Shown here in pieces: positions 1-8,020 of a stretch of 28,141 bases of DNA. The notes beneath the pieces are model-generated. The model was given only the letters and a program-made list of their open reading frames with translations, did not search any database and was not told the origin of the DNA. Source of the DNA: MGNI01 sp964353875 (GTDB taxonomy: Bacteria > Chloroflexota > Anaerolineae > Anaerolineales > E44-bin32). Location of the stretch: NCBI GenBank assembly GCA_964353875.1, contig CAYGXU010000037.1, positions 1 through 28,141 of the forward strand. Reading direction: 5' to 3'. Both the position numbers and the translations under genes were made by a program. Every line of letters starts with the position of its first letter. Position 1 is the first letter of the stretch.

Positions 1-1770
1 AGCCAACGTTTGAACTTCAGCTTGAGTCAGATTAGTATCCTTTGAACGTAGCAGCAGGCAGTCAGGATCATTGACCCACCAACGTTGATGCAATTGCAAT
101 CGGTTGATGGTAGTGATGAGGGCATTGCGTGCAGCAGGAAGAGCCAATTCATCCCGAAGCACGGACTCAATCCCCCAATAGGCTGGTTTCCATCTTGGAG
201 CTACATCGGGATTGATGCGCATGGCGTCAAATACACCAATACCGGAGCCCAATGGGCATCCGCAGCCAAGGATTTGCACTTCTTCACCGGCTGCCTCCCG
301 CATTGCTTGAAGTGCCTGAGAAAGCGCTTGGGCTCGGGTGAGTGTGGGCAAGTAGTGTTTTCCTGGCAACGCGCCCGCATAGAGGAAATCCAGTTTCAGA
401 TAGTTATATCCTTCCTCTCGTACCACGGATCTGATAAGTTCTTTGATATAATCCAGAACTTCCGGATGGGTGACATCCAAGACGAAGGGGAAGGAATTCC
501 AAAGAAAACCCGGACTAACAGGCAGGTTGCAGCGATTGCGTAAGATCCATTCTCTCTGAGAACGCGCTATCTTTGAATTCCGTTTGGCGACAAACGGAGC
601 CAGCCACAATCCTGGAATGAAATCCTCCTCTCTGATCCTTTTACTGATCATCTCCAGGCCATCCGGGAAACTGTCTTTCAAATGGCTCCAATCTCCCCCC
701 TGGGTTTCAAAGCCATCATCCAATTGAATTACTTCAAGGGGCACACGCTCGCGATGCTTCTTCGCCCATTCCAAATTGTCAAGCATATCAACTTGAGTTA
801 TGTTTTCAAAGTATTGATACCATGAGCACCACCCTACGGGCGACTTCCCATTTCGACGAGCATGATTGGCAGTTCCCACTGCAGTGAGATATGTCCCCAT
901 CGGATTGGTGTTCTCAAGATCAACCAAAGATAACCAGGCCCAATCTGTCGAATAACTCTGCCCTGGATCCAGTCGAACAGCGTCCAATCCCATCCACATT
1001 CTCAACCAGGGTGGAGAAGAACCCAACCAACATTCCAATGTTCCAAAGGCTTGGTTTTGAGACAAAAATCCAGCTATCAATCCCCCTTTGCCACACCGAT
1101 CGCCAAGAATCCCAAACATGTCGGATACGGCATAGCCGCGTTGTTTGGGTCTTGGGGTACCAGCATTGAGCTGTGCTGGCAGATTAAGAGGTCCTAACCT
1201 TGATCGAGGGAAATGATCCTCTGCACCAATCACCCCGGCATAATTCCATGCTTGCCAGCCATTTGAATAGAATGCCAAGTCATGCGTCGAAGAATTGAAT
1301 CCTACCCCGTATGATTCAAGGTTATGTTCATGCGAAGGATGATATTTCAAAGATGGTTTCGATTGAGATATGGAACGATGGGATTTCCGAGTATCAAGCA
1401 TGATCACACGATCCAAGTGGACCGAGTGCTCGCTCACATTCTTCACCATCAGACGCCATTCGAGTGCAGGCACGGCTTTGTCGAGGGCATATTCAAGGCT
1501 CACTTCCAATGCTCTCTCTGGCGAAGACCAATGCAGTTGCAGGGATTCAACCTCTCCTAGGTTGTCGTTCTTACCCTTAGGACCAATCACTTGCTTCGCT
1601 TCCTGGTCAGCGGACCAAAAATGTCGTCCGCTTCGATCGTGCCAGAAAAGCGTAATTGGCTTGGAAACAAGCCAAGGAAATTGGCGTTGGTTTGGGAAGA
1701 TCCCCCAAAAAGCGTCAGGAAAGTTAATCAAAAATTCGAATGAATCAGAGGAAATCCGAAAGGGATTCAT
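1..1770 (-). CDS. GH36-type alpha-galactosidase, C-terminus cut by window edge
   Basis: This is a clan GH-D retaining glycosidase (GH36/melibiase type), expected to release terminal alpha-galactosyl units from oligosaccharides. The minus strand reads open for 590 codons from an ATG at 1770 to base 1 with no stop, so the 3' end lies outside the window. An N-terminal beta-sandwich-like part (about 1-300) precedes a TIM barrel. The barrel starts at VGWCSWYQYF, continues through VIQLDDGF and GLWLAPF, and reaches YLKLDFLYAGA, whose Asp461 is the expected nucleophile. MRINPDVAP follows, with Asp522 as the likely acid/base. The ATG overlaps the TGA of the upstream response regulator (ATGA), so it is probably translationally coupled in a regulatory operon. 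No secretion signal is visible, which suggests a cytoplasmic enzyme. Family assignment is firm; exact substrate (raffinose-type sugar, glycolipid or other) is not. Confidence 0.9.
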   Translation of the reverse strand, partial: MNPFRISSDSFEFLINFPDAFWGIFPNQRQFPWLVSKPITLFWHDRSGRHFWSADQEAKQVIGPKGKNDNLGEVESLQLHWSSPERALEVSLEYALDKAVPALEWRLMVKNVSEHSVHLDRVIMLDTRKSHRSISQSKPSLKYHPSHEHNLESYGVGFNSSTHDLAFYSNGWQAWNYAGVIGAEDHFPRSRLGPLNLPAQLNAGTPRPKQRGYAVSDMFGILGDRCGKGGLIAGFLSQNQAFGTLECWLGSSPPWLRMWMGLDAVRLDPGQSYSTDWAWLSLVDLENTNPMGTYLTAVGTANHARRNGKSPVGWCSWYQYFENITQVDMLDNLEWAKKHRERVPLEVIQLDDGFETQGGDWSHLKDSFPDGLEMISKRIREEDFIPGLWLAPFVAKRNSKIARSQREWILRNRCNLPVSPGFLWNSFPFVLDVTHPEVLDYIKELIRSVVREEGYNYLKLDFLYAGALPGKHYLPTLTRAQALSQALQAMREAAGEEVQILGCGCPLGSGIGVFDAMRINPDVAPRWKPAYWGIESVLRDELALPAARNALITTINRLQLHQRWWVNDPDCLLLRSKDTNLTQAEVQTLA

Positions 1771-2162
1771 GCCTCAACGAGTTTCTTAACAGCTTCAACC
1801 AACTGGCGTTGGCTAAAAGGTTTTCGTAACGTCGAATTCGCTCCCAAGGAAAGCGCTCTTTCCAAAGCGACATCTGCGCGCATCCCTGCAGCAGTTAAAA
1901 TGATCGAGGGAATATCACGGATCTCAGGATCCAATCTCTTCTCTTCGAGTAACTCCAAACCCCCAAACTCGGACCCTTTAATCCCAGGCATGATCAGATC
2001 AACAGTCAGCGCATCCGGATGTTCTTCTTTAAGCAATCTTAGACCTTCGGATGCAGAAGCGGCTTGCAGGACTTCATAACCAGCTTTTTCCAAAACCAGC
2101 TGGATGATCCGGCAGATATAGAATTCATCATCTACAACAAGCACTCGTGGTTTCATGATCAT
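1767..2162 (-). CDS. Single-domain response regulator (CheY-like receiver)
   Basis: This 131-residue protein is essentially one REC domain, a phosphorylation switch acting by protein contact rather than by a DNA-binding output domain. The acidic pocket is Asp11-Asp12, the phospho-acceptor is Asp55 in ALTVDLIMPG, the switch Thr is Thr90 in SIILT, and the conserved Lys is Lys114 in RKPF. The ATG at 2162 lies 2 bases after the STAS gene stop; a second in-frame ATG two codons later is possible. The stop overlaps the start of the GH36 gene. There is a small insertion after Asp55 (around KGSEFGGLELLEEKRLDPE), somewhat longer than in CheY. With no histidine kinase in this operon, its phosphodonor is unknown. 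It may act together with the upstream SpoIIE-type phosphatase in a partner-switching cascade (inference). Confidence 0.93.
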   Translation of the reverse strand: MIMKPRVLVVDDEFYICRIIQLVLEKAGYEVLQAASASEGLRLLKEEHPDALTVDLIMPGIKGSEFGGLELLEEKRLDPEIRDIPSIILTAAGMRADVALERALSLGANSTLRKPFSQRQLVEAVKKLVEA

Positions 2163-2164
2163 CT

Positions 2165-2515
2165 TTAGGGCAGCAATGGGTTCATCTGCTCTAAAGCTTC
2201 CTCAACACTGGGGAAAATAGGGAAGACACGATCCAGCAATGTAAGCCGTAGAGCGGTGAGCGCCTGGGGATGGGGTCTGCTTAAGCAAATGGATCCACCG
2301 GCCTGGCGTGTCGCTTTCAACCCAGAAACCAATGCGGACAATCCAGAACTATCGATGAAATCAACATTATCTAAATCAACGACAATGAGAGTCGGAGAGG
2401 TACTCGCAATCTGCTTCAAACTATCCCTTAATGCAGGCGCCGACTCGACATCAATGCGTCCCATCGGACGAACAACGACATGTTCAGAACTTGGATGTTC
2501 AAGTTCAATTTTCAT
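2165..2515 (-). CDS. STAS-domain anti-sigma factor antagonist
   Basis: This 116-residue STAS protein is of the SpoIIAA/RsbV type. Such proteins, when unphosphorylated, bind an anti-sigma kinase and free its sigma factor. The signature FIDSSGLSALVSGL is present, with Asp55 followed by Ser56-Ser57; Ser56 aligns with the Ser phosphorylated in SpoIIAA. The gene starts 5 bases after the stop of the upstream GAF-SpoIIE-HATPase gene, which carries both a likely phosphatase and a likely kinase domain for this substrate. It ends 2 bases before the response regulator. No sigma factor lies in the window, so the final target is unknown. The family call is firm; the specific pathway is inferred. Confidence 0.94.
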   Translation of the reverse strand: MKIELEHPSSEHVVVRPMGRIDVESAPALRDSLKQIASTSPTLIVVDLDNVDFIDSSGLSALVSGLKATRQAGGSICLSRPHPQALTALRLTLLDRVFPIFPSVEEALEQMNPLLP

Positions 2516-2520
2516 TCGTC

Positions 2521-4524
2521 TTACTCTCCATTCAGGTTTTTAAATAGATGCCAATGGTTCCTTTCATCATCGGAGCGTTGATAGGTACATGTATTCAATA
2601 ACGATCGCATCAAACGCAGTCCATAGCCGTGCAATGGTGGATCTTTCAAATCCATATTAAATTCAATTCCTGAAAATGACTCGAAATCGATCCCGCGATC
2701 ATAAAGATCTGCCTGCCACCAATCCGAGGTGAGGGTGAGTCGTCCCATGATCAATCCAGTCCCGTGACGATAAGCATGCTCAACTTGATTTGTGACTACC
2801 TCAGAAAGGGCTAACGCAAACTCATCGATCACTCCGGGTTTGCTGCTCTCCGGAAGGTTTAATCCTAATGATTGCCAAGCCCATTCTACGAAAGGACTGA
2901 TGGCTGAAATTTTACTCGGAAGGACAAAGGGTAGTACTTTCTGTGATTCATCATCACTGTCGGTTGCTCGGAGCAACAACATGGTTACATCATCTCGGAT
3001 CGGCAGGCTATCACAAAATACCTCAACCGCCTTAACAATCACTGGAATCTGATCTTCCGCCTTGGCGGAATGAATGGTTTCAATTATATCCGATAGGCGT
3101 TGAGCTCCAAACACCTCCCCAATAGGGTTCTCCGCTTCAGTCACGCCATCGGAATAGAGTAGGAAAACGTCACCCGGCTCTAAACTCAATCCTCTCGTTC
3201 GACAACTTAAAAATTGTTGAACGCCAATCGGTAACCCCGTGGCAGGCAGGAATTCGATCCAACTTTGCTGTTTATGCCAAACGGCAGCTTCGACGTGACC
3301 TGCTGATGCGTAGGCTACGCGCAGAGGCTTGGTGTCAATCCGTGCAACCGCAGCGGTGACAAAGGCCTGAGCCTTTTCAAGATCAGCATAAATAGAACGG
3401 TTGATGTCTGCAAGTAATTGGGCTGGGTCGCGTTGATAAGGAGCCTCACCATGAAACGTCGCATGAACCACGGCTGTGAGGATCGCGGCCGGCATCCCTT
3501 TTCCAGCAACATCAGCGAGCATGAGGATGGGTTCACCTGTCCGAGTATGAGCAATATCATAAAAATCGCCTCCCACTCTACGAGCGGGTCGCAAACGCGC
3601 TGCAAGCTCACAACCTTTCACCTCAGGTAAACGAATTGGCAGCAAATTCGATTGTATCTCGGCCGCAATGGACAATTCCCGTTCCAGACGCTCGCGTTCC
3701 TCACGTGCTCTACGGGCTTGGGAGGCCTCAATTAATGCGCCTACATGTTCAGCGACCGATGACAATAATTGTGCATCATTGGCATCGTAAGCACCTTCCT
3801 CAGAATTGACGAAACCAAGCAAACCACAAGCTCCCTCAGATGAGACCAGAGGAGCGATAATTAAATCCGTAACCTCTGCAAAAAGATCCATATTGCCATC
3901 GTAGAGAGCGCGCACTTCCGTGAGGCTCATGGGGCGTCCCATTTCGATTAGCCGTTGATAAAGTCGCGAGGGGAGGTATATCGATTGACCTGATGATATT
4001 ACATTTGGCTTGCCTGTGCTATTTTCAATCGCCAGAAACACATCCCCGGAACCGATAACCAGCGCCAGTGAAGCGACGATTGATTCGAGCATTTCATGCA
4101 ACTTCACTGAACCGCCAGCAATTTTTGTTAACTCGTATAAGAAGGTTAATCGATCCCAGGCCTTGACCAATTCAGCAGAAAGATCAATGGAGACTTTTTT
4201 CTCACGATTGACAGCTGAAAGTAAATTAGCCCAATCGGATAGAATCGATTCCCAAGGACCTTTTTTTGATGCCCAGGCAAGGAGTGAGCTGCTGCCGGGA
4301 GCAAAGCTATCCAGAGGCAATAGCCACCATATACGACTTTTATATTGATTACCAAGGATAGTCTCGAATTTTCGATAGGCGCGTGGGACTTTTTGAGGAA
4401 GTTCTACTTCGTCAGCAATCGCCTTCAGATCTTCGTCTGAATGGATTATATACAATTGACCCGCAGTTAATGATTGCCAAGTGGAGGCCAATTGATGCAC
4501 CAAATCAGGTAATTCCTGCTTCAT
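2521..4524 (-). CDS. GAF-SpoIIE (PP2C) phosphatase with C-terminal HATPase domain
   Basis: A 667-residue cytosolic regulator, RsbU/RsbP-like, with three parts. A GAF-like sensor covers about 125-270 after an N-terminal region I do not recognise. A short coiled linker rich in Arg/Glu (270-290) leads to a PP2C/SpoIIE phosphatase at about 295-520. Its metal-binding Asp residues are visible: Asp320 (VGGDFYD), Asp338 (LADVAGKG), Asp459 (LLYSDGVTEA) and Asp511/512 (RDDVT). A C-terminal GHKL ATPase of the RsbW/SpoIIAB type covers about 540-660, with Glu575/Asn579 (LSEVVTNQVEHA), Asp609-Arg-Gly and HGYGLRLM. The downstream STAS protein is the obvious substrate. Having phosphatase and kinase-like domains in one chain means a single protein could both phosphorylate and dephosphorylate it (inference). 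The ATG at 4524 has no strong Shine-Dalgarno. It is the first gene of the operon unless the doubtful 4548-4748 ORF is real. Confidence 0.95.
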   Translation of the reverse strand: MKQELPDLVHQLASTWQSLTAGQLYIIHSDEDLKAIADEVELPQKVPRAYRKFETILGNQYKSRIWWLLPLDSFAPGSSSLLAWASKKGPWESILSDWANLLSAVNREKKVSIDLSAELVKAWDRLTFLYELTKIAGGSVKLHEMLESIVASLALVIGSGDVFLAIENSTGKPNVISSGQSIYLPSRLYQRLIEMGRPMSLTEVRALYDGNMDLFAEVTDLIIAPLVSSEGACGLLGFVNSEEGAYDANDAQLLSSVAEHVGALIEASQARRAREERERLERELSIAAEIQSNLLPIRLPEVKGCELAARLRPARRVGGDFYDIAHTRTGEPILMLADVAGKGMPAAILTAVVHATFHGEAPYQRDPAQLLADINRSIYADLEKAQAFVTAAVARIDTKPLRVAYASAGHVEAAVWHKQQSWIEFLPATGLPIGVQQFLSCRTRGLSLEPGDVFLLYSDGVTEAENPIGEVFGAQRLSDIIETIHSAKAEDQIPVIVKAVEVFCDSLPIRDDVTMLLLRATDSDDESQKVLPFVLPSKISAISPFVEWAWQSLGLNLPESSKPGVIDEFALALSEVVTNQVEHAYRHGTGLIMGRLTLTSDWWQADLYDRGIDFESFSGIEFNMDLKDPPLHGYGLRLMRSLLNTCTYQRSDDERNHWHLFKNLNGE

Positions 4525-4547
4525 GGGATATACTGTAGCCTAGCTCT

Positions 4548-4748
4548 TCAACTGAGGCAACCCCCCAAAAGGATTTTTGATAAGATTTTATCGCACTCTT
4601 CTTCTATATAACGTATTCGTGCCAAAAATATTTCTGAGAAAGGCCAGGATTTATATCCTGCCCCTATAGTAGAATCAAGCAAACCATTTGCCCACTGAAT
4701 GATAACTCGAGCATTGGATGGGATCACATCGTAATTAGGGTTCCACAA
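4548..4748 (-). CDS. Possible small hypothetical protein (66 aa, TTG start)
   Basis: An open frame of 66 codons lies in the gap between the SpoIIE-type gene and the divergent OsmC-like gene. It would start with TTG at 4748 and end 23 bases before the phosphatase gene, so it could be the first gene of that operon. The residue mix (aromatic and hydrophobic stretches, then acidic) is not obviously artefactual, but I recognise no family, the ribosome site is weak, and an inverted repeat at 4645-4660 sits inside it. The ORF may be spurious and the stretch may simply be the upstream region of both flanking genes. Confidence 0.2.
   Translation of the reverse strand: MWNPNYDVIPSNARVIIQWANGLLDSTIGAGYKSWPFSEIFLARIRYIEEECDKILSKILLGGCLS
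4645..4660. repeat. Short inverted repeat between divergent genes
   Basis: The two arms CAGGAT and ATCCTG (6 bp) flank a 4-base TTAT spacer, giving a near-palindrome in the divergent region between the phosphatase operon and the OsmC-like gene. It could be an operator or a small hairpin. No T-tract follows, so it is not a terminator. Confidence 0.4.
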
Positions 4749-4792
4749 GTAAATCCAACCATAATCGCAACAAACCTAAAGGAGCAATGAAA

Positions 4793-5218
4793 ATGGATGC
4801 GAATGTGACTTGGAAAGGACGTCTCAGTTTTATTGGCACCGCTGATACAGGTTTCTCACTCCCTCTGGGAGCGGAAACAGCGGTTGGAGGAGACAACGAT
4901 GGTTTTCGACCGATGGAATTGATTCTGCTCGGCCTAGCTGGTTGTACCGCCATGGATGTGATCTCTATCCTGATGAAAAAACGACAACAAGTTACTGCAT
5001 TTGAAGTTCGGGTTAAAGCGCAGAGAGCCTTGGAACATCCGCGTGTCTTTACGGAGGTTCACATCGAATATCACGTTACCGGCTATAAAGTCGACGCAGA
5101 CGCAATAGAAAGAGCAATCGAGCTTTCCGAAACCCAATATTGCCCAGCTCAGGCAATGCTCTCCAAGATTATGCCCATTCAACATACATATTTCGTAAAA
5201 GAAGCTGGAAATTCTTAA
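4793..5218 (+). CDS. OsmC/Ohr-family peroxiredoxin-like protein (YhfA-type)
   Basis: OsmC-family proteins reduce organic peroxides using a pair of cysteines. The first appears in LLGLAGCTAMDV and the second in SETQYCPAQAML (Cys51 and Cys117 from the start chosen here), the characteristic spacing of this family. Length (141 residues) is typical. An ATG at 4787 lies only 2 bases after the AAAGGAG ribosome site at 4778-4784, whereas the in-frame ATG at 4793 is 8 bases away, so I place the start at 4793. The gene stands alone on the plus strand between two minus-strand operons. It resembles the YhfA-like branch more than classical Ohr; the physiological substrate is not readable from sequence. 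Confidence 0.93.
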   Translation: MDANVTWKGRLSFIGTADTGFSLPLGAETAVGGDNDGFRPMELILLGLAGCTAMDVISILMKKRQQVTAFEVRVKAQRALEHPRVFTEVHIEYHVTGYKVDADAIERAIELSETQYCPAQAMLSKIMPIQHTYFVKEAGNS

Positions 5219-5370
5219 GATTAATTTCAAAACCAAAGCCATCTGGAGCTGCAATCGAAATCACGTGCTCGACATGCATTTTCCCAGTTATGAAACCTCA
5301 CCGAAATCAATAATTTAACTTCTCTATGCGAGATATGCCTTTCTGTTCGAACGGAAAAATGGAGCAAAAA

Positions 5371-6474
5371 TCAATTGATGGTGAAATAGGTATAGTGATA
5401 TTGGATGCGTCCATCACGAATGCCCAATGTATCACTCCCATCCAATACCGTTCCACGATCACTGGTCGCTTTCCAAGTAAAATGACGAGTTGAGCCCATA
5501 CCTCTTTTCTCGTTGAGTTCAATGGTGACATTGGGCAATAATTGACCGAAGAACACCCGATACCATTCTTCGATGGCTTCTAGGCCAACCACGGTACGAG
5601 CAACAGTGATGTGAGCAGCGTTTGGCTGATAAAGTTGAAGCAATCCGTTCCCTTCCCTTTGATTGAGCCTCTCAATAAGTTGATCCACGATGTCGACTTT
5701 GGGAGTCTCATCCGGCCACTCAAACTCAGCGATCGCCTTCCACACCTCCTCCATCTCAGGGGCAAGCGCATTTGCCATGGACCAAAAATTGACTGCAGTC
5801 TGTCCCAGCTCTTTGACTTTTGTCATAAAGCGGATAGTCTCGTCGGCTGTTGGTCGCCATTCTTTGGTCGCGTAGGCGGGGCCAGTGGAAATGGTGGGTC
5901 GAGTGACTTTTAAAGCTTGATATTGTTCAAGGCAACGTTCAATTTGCTTCTCCGGATTGCGTGCTCCTTCGAAATATACCTGTGGCATGTTCAGATCACA
6001 CTTCTCGAGAAATGCCTCATAAGGCACGCCTGGGTGGAATAATGGATATCGATAGGTGCTCAATGCAATCGGTACATCAGGCAACCCTTTCTTTAATTCC
6101 TCCATATAGATTTCCGCTGCTTTTTTCCTGCCCGATAGCTTATATTCGGCCTCCGCATCAATGACATATCCTTCCAAGCCCAATTCCTTCATCCGTCTGA
6201 TTCCCAATTGAGCCTCGCCCATCGCATCTTTTCCACGAACATAATGCCATCCCCAGACCTTAATCCCTGCCCCCCATAAAGCATCACGAAGTGGCGGCAC
6301 CAAATCAACCTCCTCATCGTAATTGAAGTTGTAGACCCAATCGAAACCATCCGCAATCTTGATTAAAATGTGTGACAGACCGGCTTCTGCCGCCTTATCG
6401 GCAATCGCATGTGGATCACCATTCAGAACCTTCGGTATTTTCCAAATGAAATAACCTTTTCCAGAGAGAGTCAT
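5371..6474 (-). CDS. GH25-like TIM-barrel protein fused to a SnoaL/NTF2-like domain
   Basis: The N-terminal part (about 5-250 of 367 residues) looks like a TIM-barrel glycosidase of the GH25 lysozyme type: KIADGFDW, VWGWHYVRG, then YVIDAEAE (Asp106-x-Glu108, matching the DxE catalytic pair of that fold), ALSTYRYP, MPQVYFEG and FWSMANA. The C-terminal part (about 260-367) resembles a SnoaL/NTF2-like domain, ending RDGRIQYHYTYFTIN. No signal peptide is seen, which is odd for a wall-lytic enzyme and suggests another role. An upstream TTG (6495) is open in frame, but GGAGGT at 6481-6486 sits 6 bases before the ATG at 6474, which decides the start. It follows dinB by 73 bases on the same strand. 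Barrel type is moderately supported; the substrate is unknown and the combination is unusual. Confidence 0.75.
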   Translation of the reverse strand: MTLSGKGYFIWKIPKVLNGDPHAIADKAAEAGLSHILIKIADGFDWVYNFNYDEEVDLVPPLRDALWGAGIKVWGWHYVRGKDAMGEAQLGIRRMKELGLEGYVIDAEAEYKLSGRKKAAEIYMEELKKGLPDVPIALSTYRYPLFHPGVPYEAFLEKCDLNMPQVYFEGARNPEKQIERCLEQYQALKVTRPTISTGPAYATKEWRPTADETIRFMTKVKELGQTAVNFWSMANALAPEMEEVWKAIAEFEWPDETPKVDIVDQLIERLNQREGNGLLQLYQPNAAHITVARTVVGLEAIEEWYRVFFGQLLPNVTIELNEKRGMGSTRHFTWKATSDRGTVLDGSDTLGIRDGRIQYHYTYFTIN

Positions 6475-6547
6475 CTCATGACCTCCAAACTGCAATGAAA
6501 TAGTTTATCGACCAATAGAGGGAATAACAAGTTCTTATATTTAGTAT

Positions 6548-7720
6548 TCATCTCATACTCGGTGTGATTTTTTTCTGTCTCAACGCACTTGCTCTACGAA
6601 GCGCGTCGCGACCGAATCTGTCTCGGATGGCATCAATCGCTTCCAGCAAGCGGCTCTCCTCTTCCCAAGATCGATCGAAAAGATGGAGTTGGCGCATTGG
6701 ACTTCCCAGATCCGAGACGCCAATACCCAACAGACGCACTTTTTTTCCCTTTTTCCATACTGCTTGAAAAAGCTGGAGCGAAGTCTGGTAGATCTCTTCA
6801 TCTTGGTCAGTCGGTTGATCCAAGCGCATTTGTCGAGTGATTGTATTAAAGTCAGGCCATCGTACTTTAATCCTCACTTTAGTTCCTGCCAATCCCTCAT
6901 GACGCAAACGACCGCCAAGTTCTTCGCTCATGATTAACAAGGTCCTGTGTAATTGGGTTTCGTCTGATACATCTTTCGGATAAGTATGTTCACTAGAGAT
7001 CGATCGTCTTGTATGGCTCTCTTCCACGGGGCGATCGTCGTAACCTTTTGCCTTTGCTGCAAGTTCCGGGCCACGTTCACCAAATAATTCCTTCAATTGC
7101 CGTTCTGATAGGGCTGCAATTGCTCCAATTGTGGTGATCCCGATTCTCAATAAAATTTCTTTGGATTTCGGACCGATCCCCCAAAGCATATCCACGGGCA
7201 AGGGTGCAAGAAAATCCGCCTCCTCTCCAGCTGGAACGACAACCAAACCCTGTGGTTTTCCCACTTCAGTTGCGATTTTTGCAACCAATTTATTGGTTGC
7301 CACCCCCCAGGAAGTAGGTAATCGAAAGCGTCCTTCAATGAGTCTCTCGAGATATCGAGCGATCTCCTCTCCAGTTTCAAGTGCATCGCTCACATCAAGG
7401 AAAGCCTCATCAATGGAGATTGGCTCTACGATTGGGGCAGATTCACGTAGCAGCTCCATCACTTCATGCGAAACCTTTAGATAGGTTTTATGGTCAGGTC
7501 GCAGGATTATCAGATCCGGACATCTCCGCAGTGCGAGTGCGGTTGGCATTGCTGATCGAATTCCATAATCACGCGCTGGGTAGGAGGCCGAGGAGACGAC
7601 ACCCCGCGAACCTGGTTGCCCTCCGACCACAAAAGGGCGCCCATGGTATTCCGGATGACGTAATAACTCAACGGAACAGAAGAAGGCATCAAGATCGACA
7701 TGTAGGATTTTCCGTGTCAC
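6548..7720 (-). CDS. dinB: DNA polymerase IV (Y-family translesion polymerase)
   Basis: A Y-family error-prone polymerase that copies past damaged bases. Numbered from the GTG at 7720 (390 residues), the first metal-binding Asp is Asp9 in ILHVDLDAFF and the palm carboxylates are Asp104-Glu105 in SIDEAFLDVS; the aromatic steric gate is Phe14. Helix-hairpin-helix residues GIGPKSKEIL are near 181-190 and the little finger follows. A textbook sliding-clamp peptide QLHLF lies at 344-348. I prefer this GTG because GGGAGG lies 5 bases upstream and the protein begins directly at the catalytic strand; an ATG at 7777 would add 19 residues without homologous character. A candidate LexA box at 7935-7948 lies about 215 bases upstream, between dinB and a divergent gene, so damage induction is plausible. 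Confidence 0.96.
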   Translation of the reverse strand: MTRKILHVDLDAFFCSVELLRHPEYHGRPFVVGGQPGSRGVVSSASYPARDYGIRSAMPTALALRRCPDLIILRPDHKTYLKVSHEVMELLRESAPIVEPISIDEAFLDVSDALETGEEIARYLERLIEGRFRLPTSWGVATNKLVAKIATEVGKPQGLVVVPAGEEADFLAPLPVDMLWGIGPKSKEILLRIGITTIGAIAALSERQLKELFGERGPELAAKAKGYDDRPVEESHTRRSISSEHTYPKDVSDETQLHRTLLIMSEELGGRLRHEGLAGTKVRIKVRWPDFNTITRQMRLDQPTDQDEEIYQTSLQLFQAVWKKGKKVRLLGIGVSDLGSPMRQLHLFDRSWEEESRLLEAIDAIRDRFGRDALRRASALRQKKITPSMR

Positions 7721-7934
7721 CCACCCCTCCCAAAATTGAGACGAGAGCTCATACTTTTTTCCTATACACCCAGGCATATTCTAATCCCAGGCGAAGCCGA
7801 AACGATGAAGCCCTCGGCTAAAACAGCCACAAGGATTGTTGCAGGAAATTCCGAGTGATCCGTGATCGAAATTTCCCTACACCACTCCAAAAAGACCAAG
7901 GTCACGAAGCGAACAATCCATATAGCTATTTTTC

Positions 7935-7948
7935 CGAATACATGTTCG
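7935..7948. promoter_or_regulatory. Candidate LexA/DinR-type SOS box
   Basis: CGAATACATGTTCG matches the Gram-positive-type SOS operator CGAAC-N4-GTTCG at 9 of 10 half-site positions (one C-to-T change in the left arm). It sits in the divergent region between dinB and the small Cys-rich gene, 18 bases upstream of the -35 of the latter. Position beside a Y-family polymerase supports the reading, but no lexA is present in the window to confirm the motif used by this organism. Confidence 0.5.
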
Positions 7949-7966
7949 AAGGTGAGAATCGTGCAA

Positions 7967-7994
7967 TTGACATGCTGATAAGCATCGTTATAAT
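7967..7994 (+). promoter_or_regulatory. Consensus-type promoter with internal dyad, for 8021-8314
   Basis: A perfect -35 TTGACA at 7967-7972 and a perfect -10 TATAAT at 7989-7994 are 16 bases apart. Overlapping them is a dyad ATGCT-GATA-AGCAT (7972-7985) that may bind a repressor. Transcription would start near 8001, about 20 bases before the GTG start. A promoter this strong would normally need repression, which fits the LexA-like site just upstream. Confidence 0.75.
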
Positions 7995-8020
7995 CTAATC
8001 ACCTTGATGGGAGACAAATT

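Noticed and set aside
85..1789. Several plus-strand open frames at the left end
   Set aside because: They lie antisense to a continuous 590-codon minus-strand GH36 frame with catalytic motifs; their translations show no domain-like pattern.
5219..5370. Gap between the convergent OsmC-like and GH25-like genes
   Set aside because: No clear gene, hairpin terminator or repeat is visible.
7381..7821. A 146-codon plus-strand frame overlapping the dinB 5' end
   Set aside because: It is antisense to dinB, and its Arg/His-rich composition is typical of a shadow frame.
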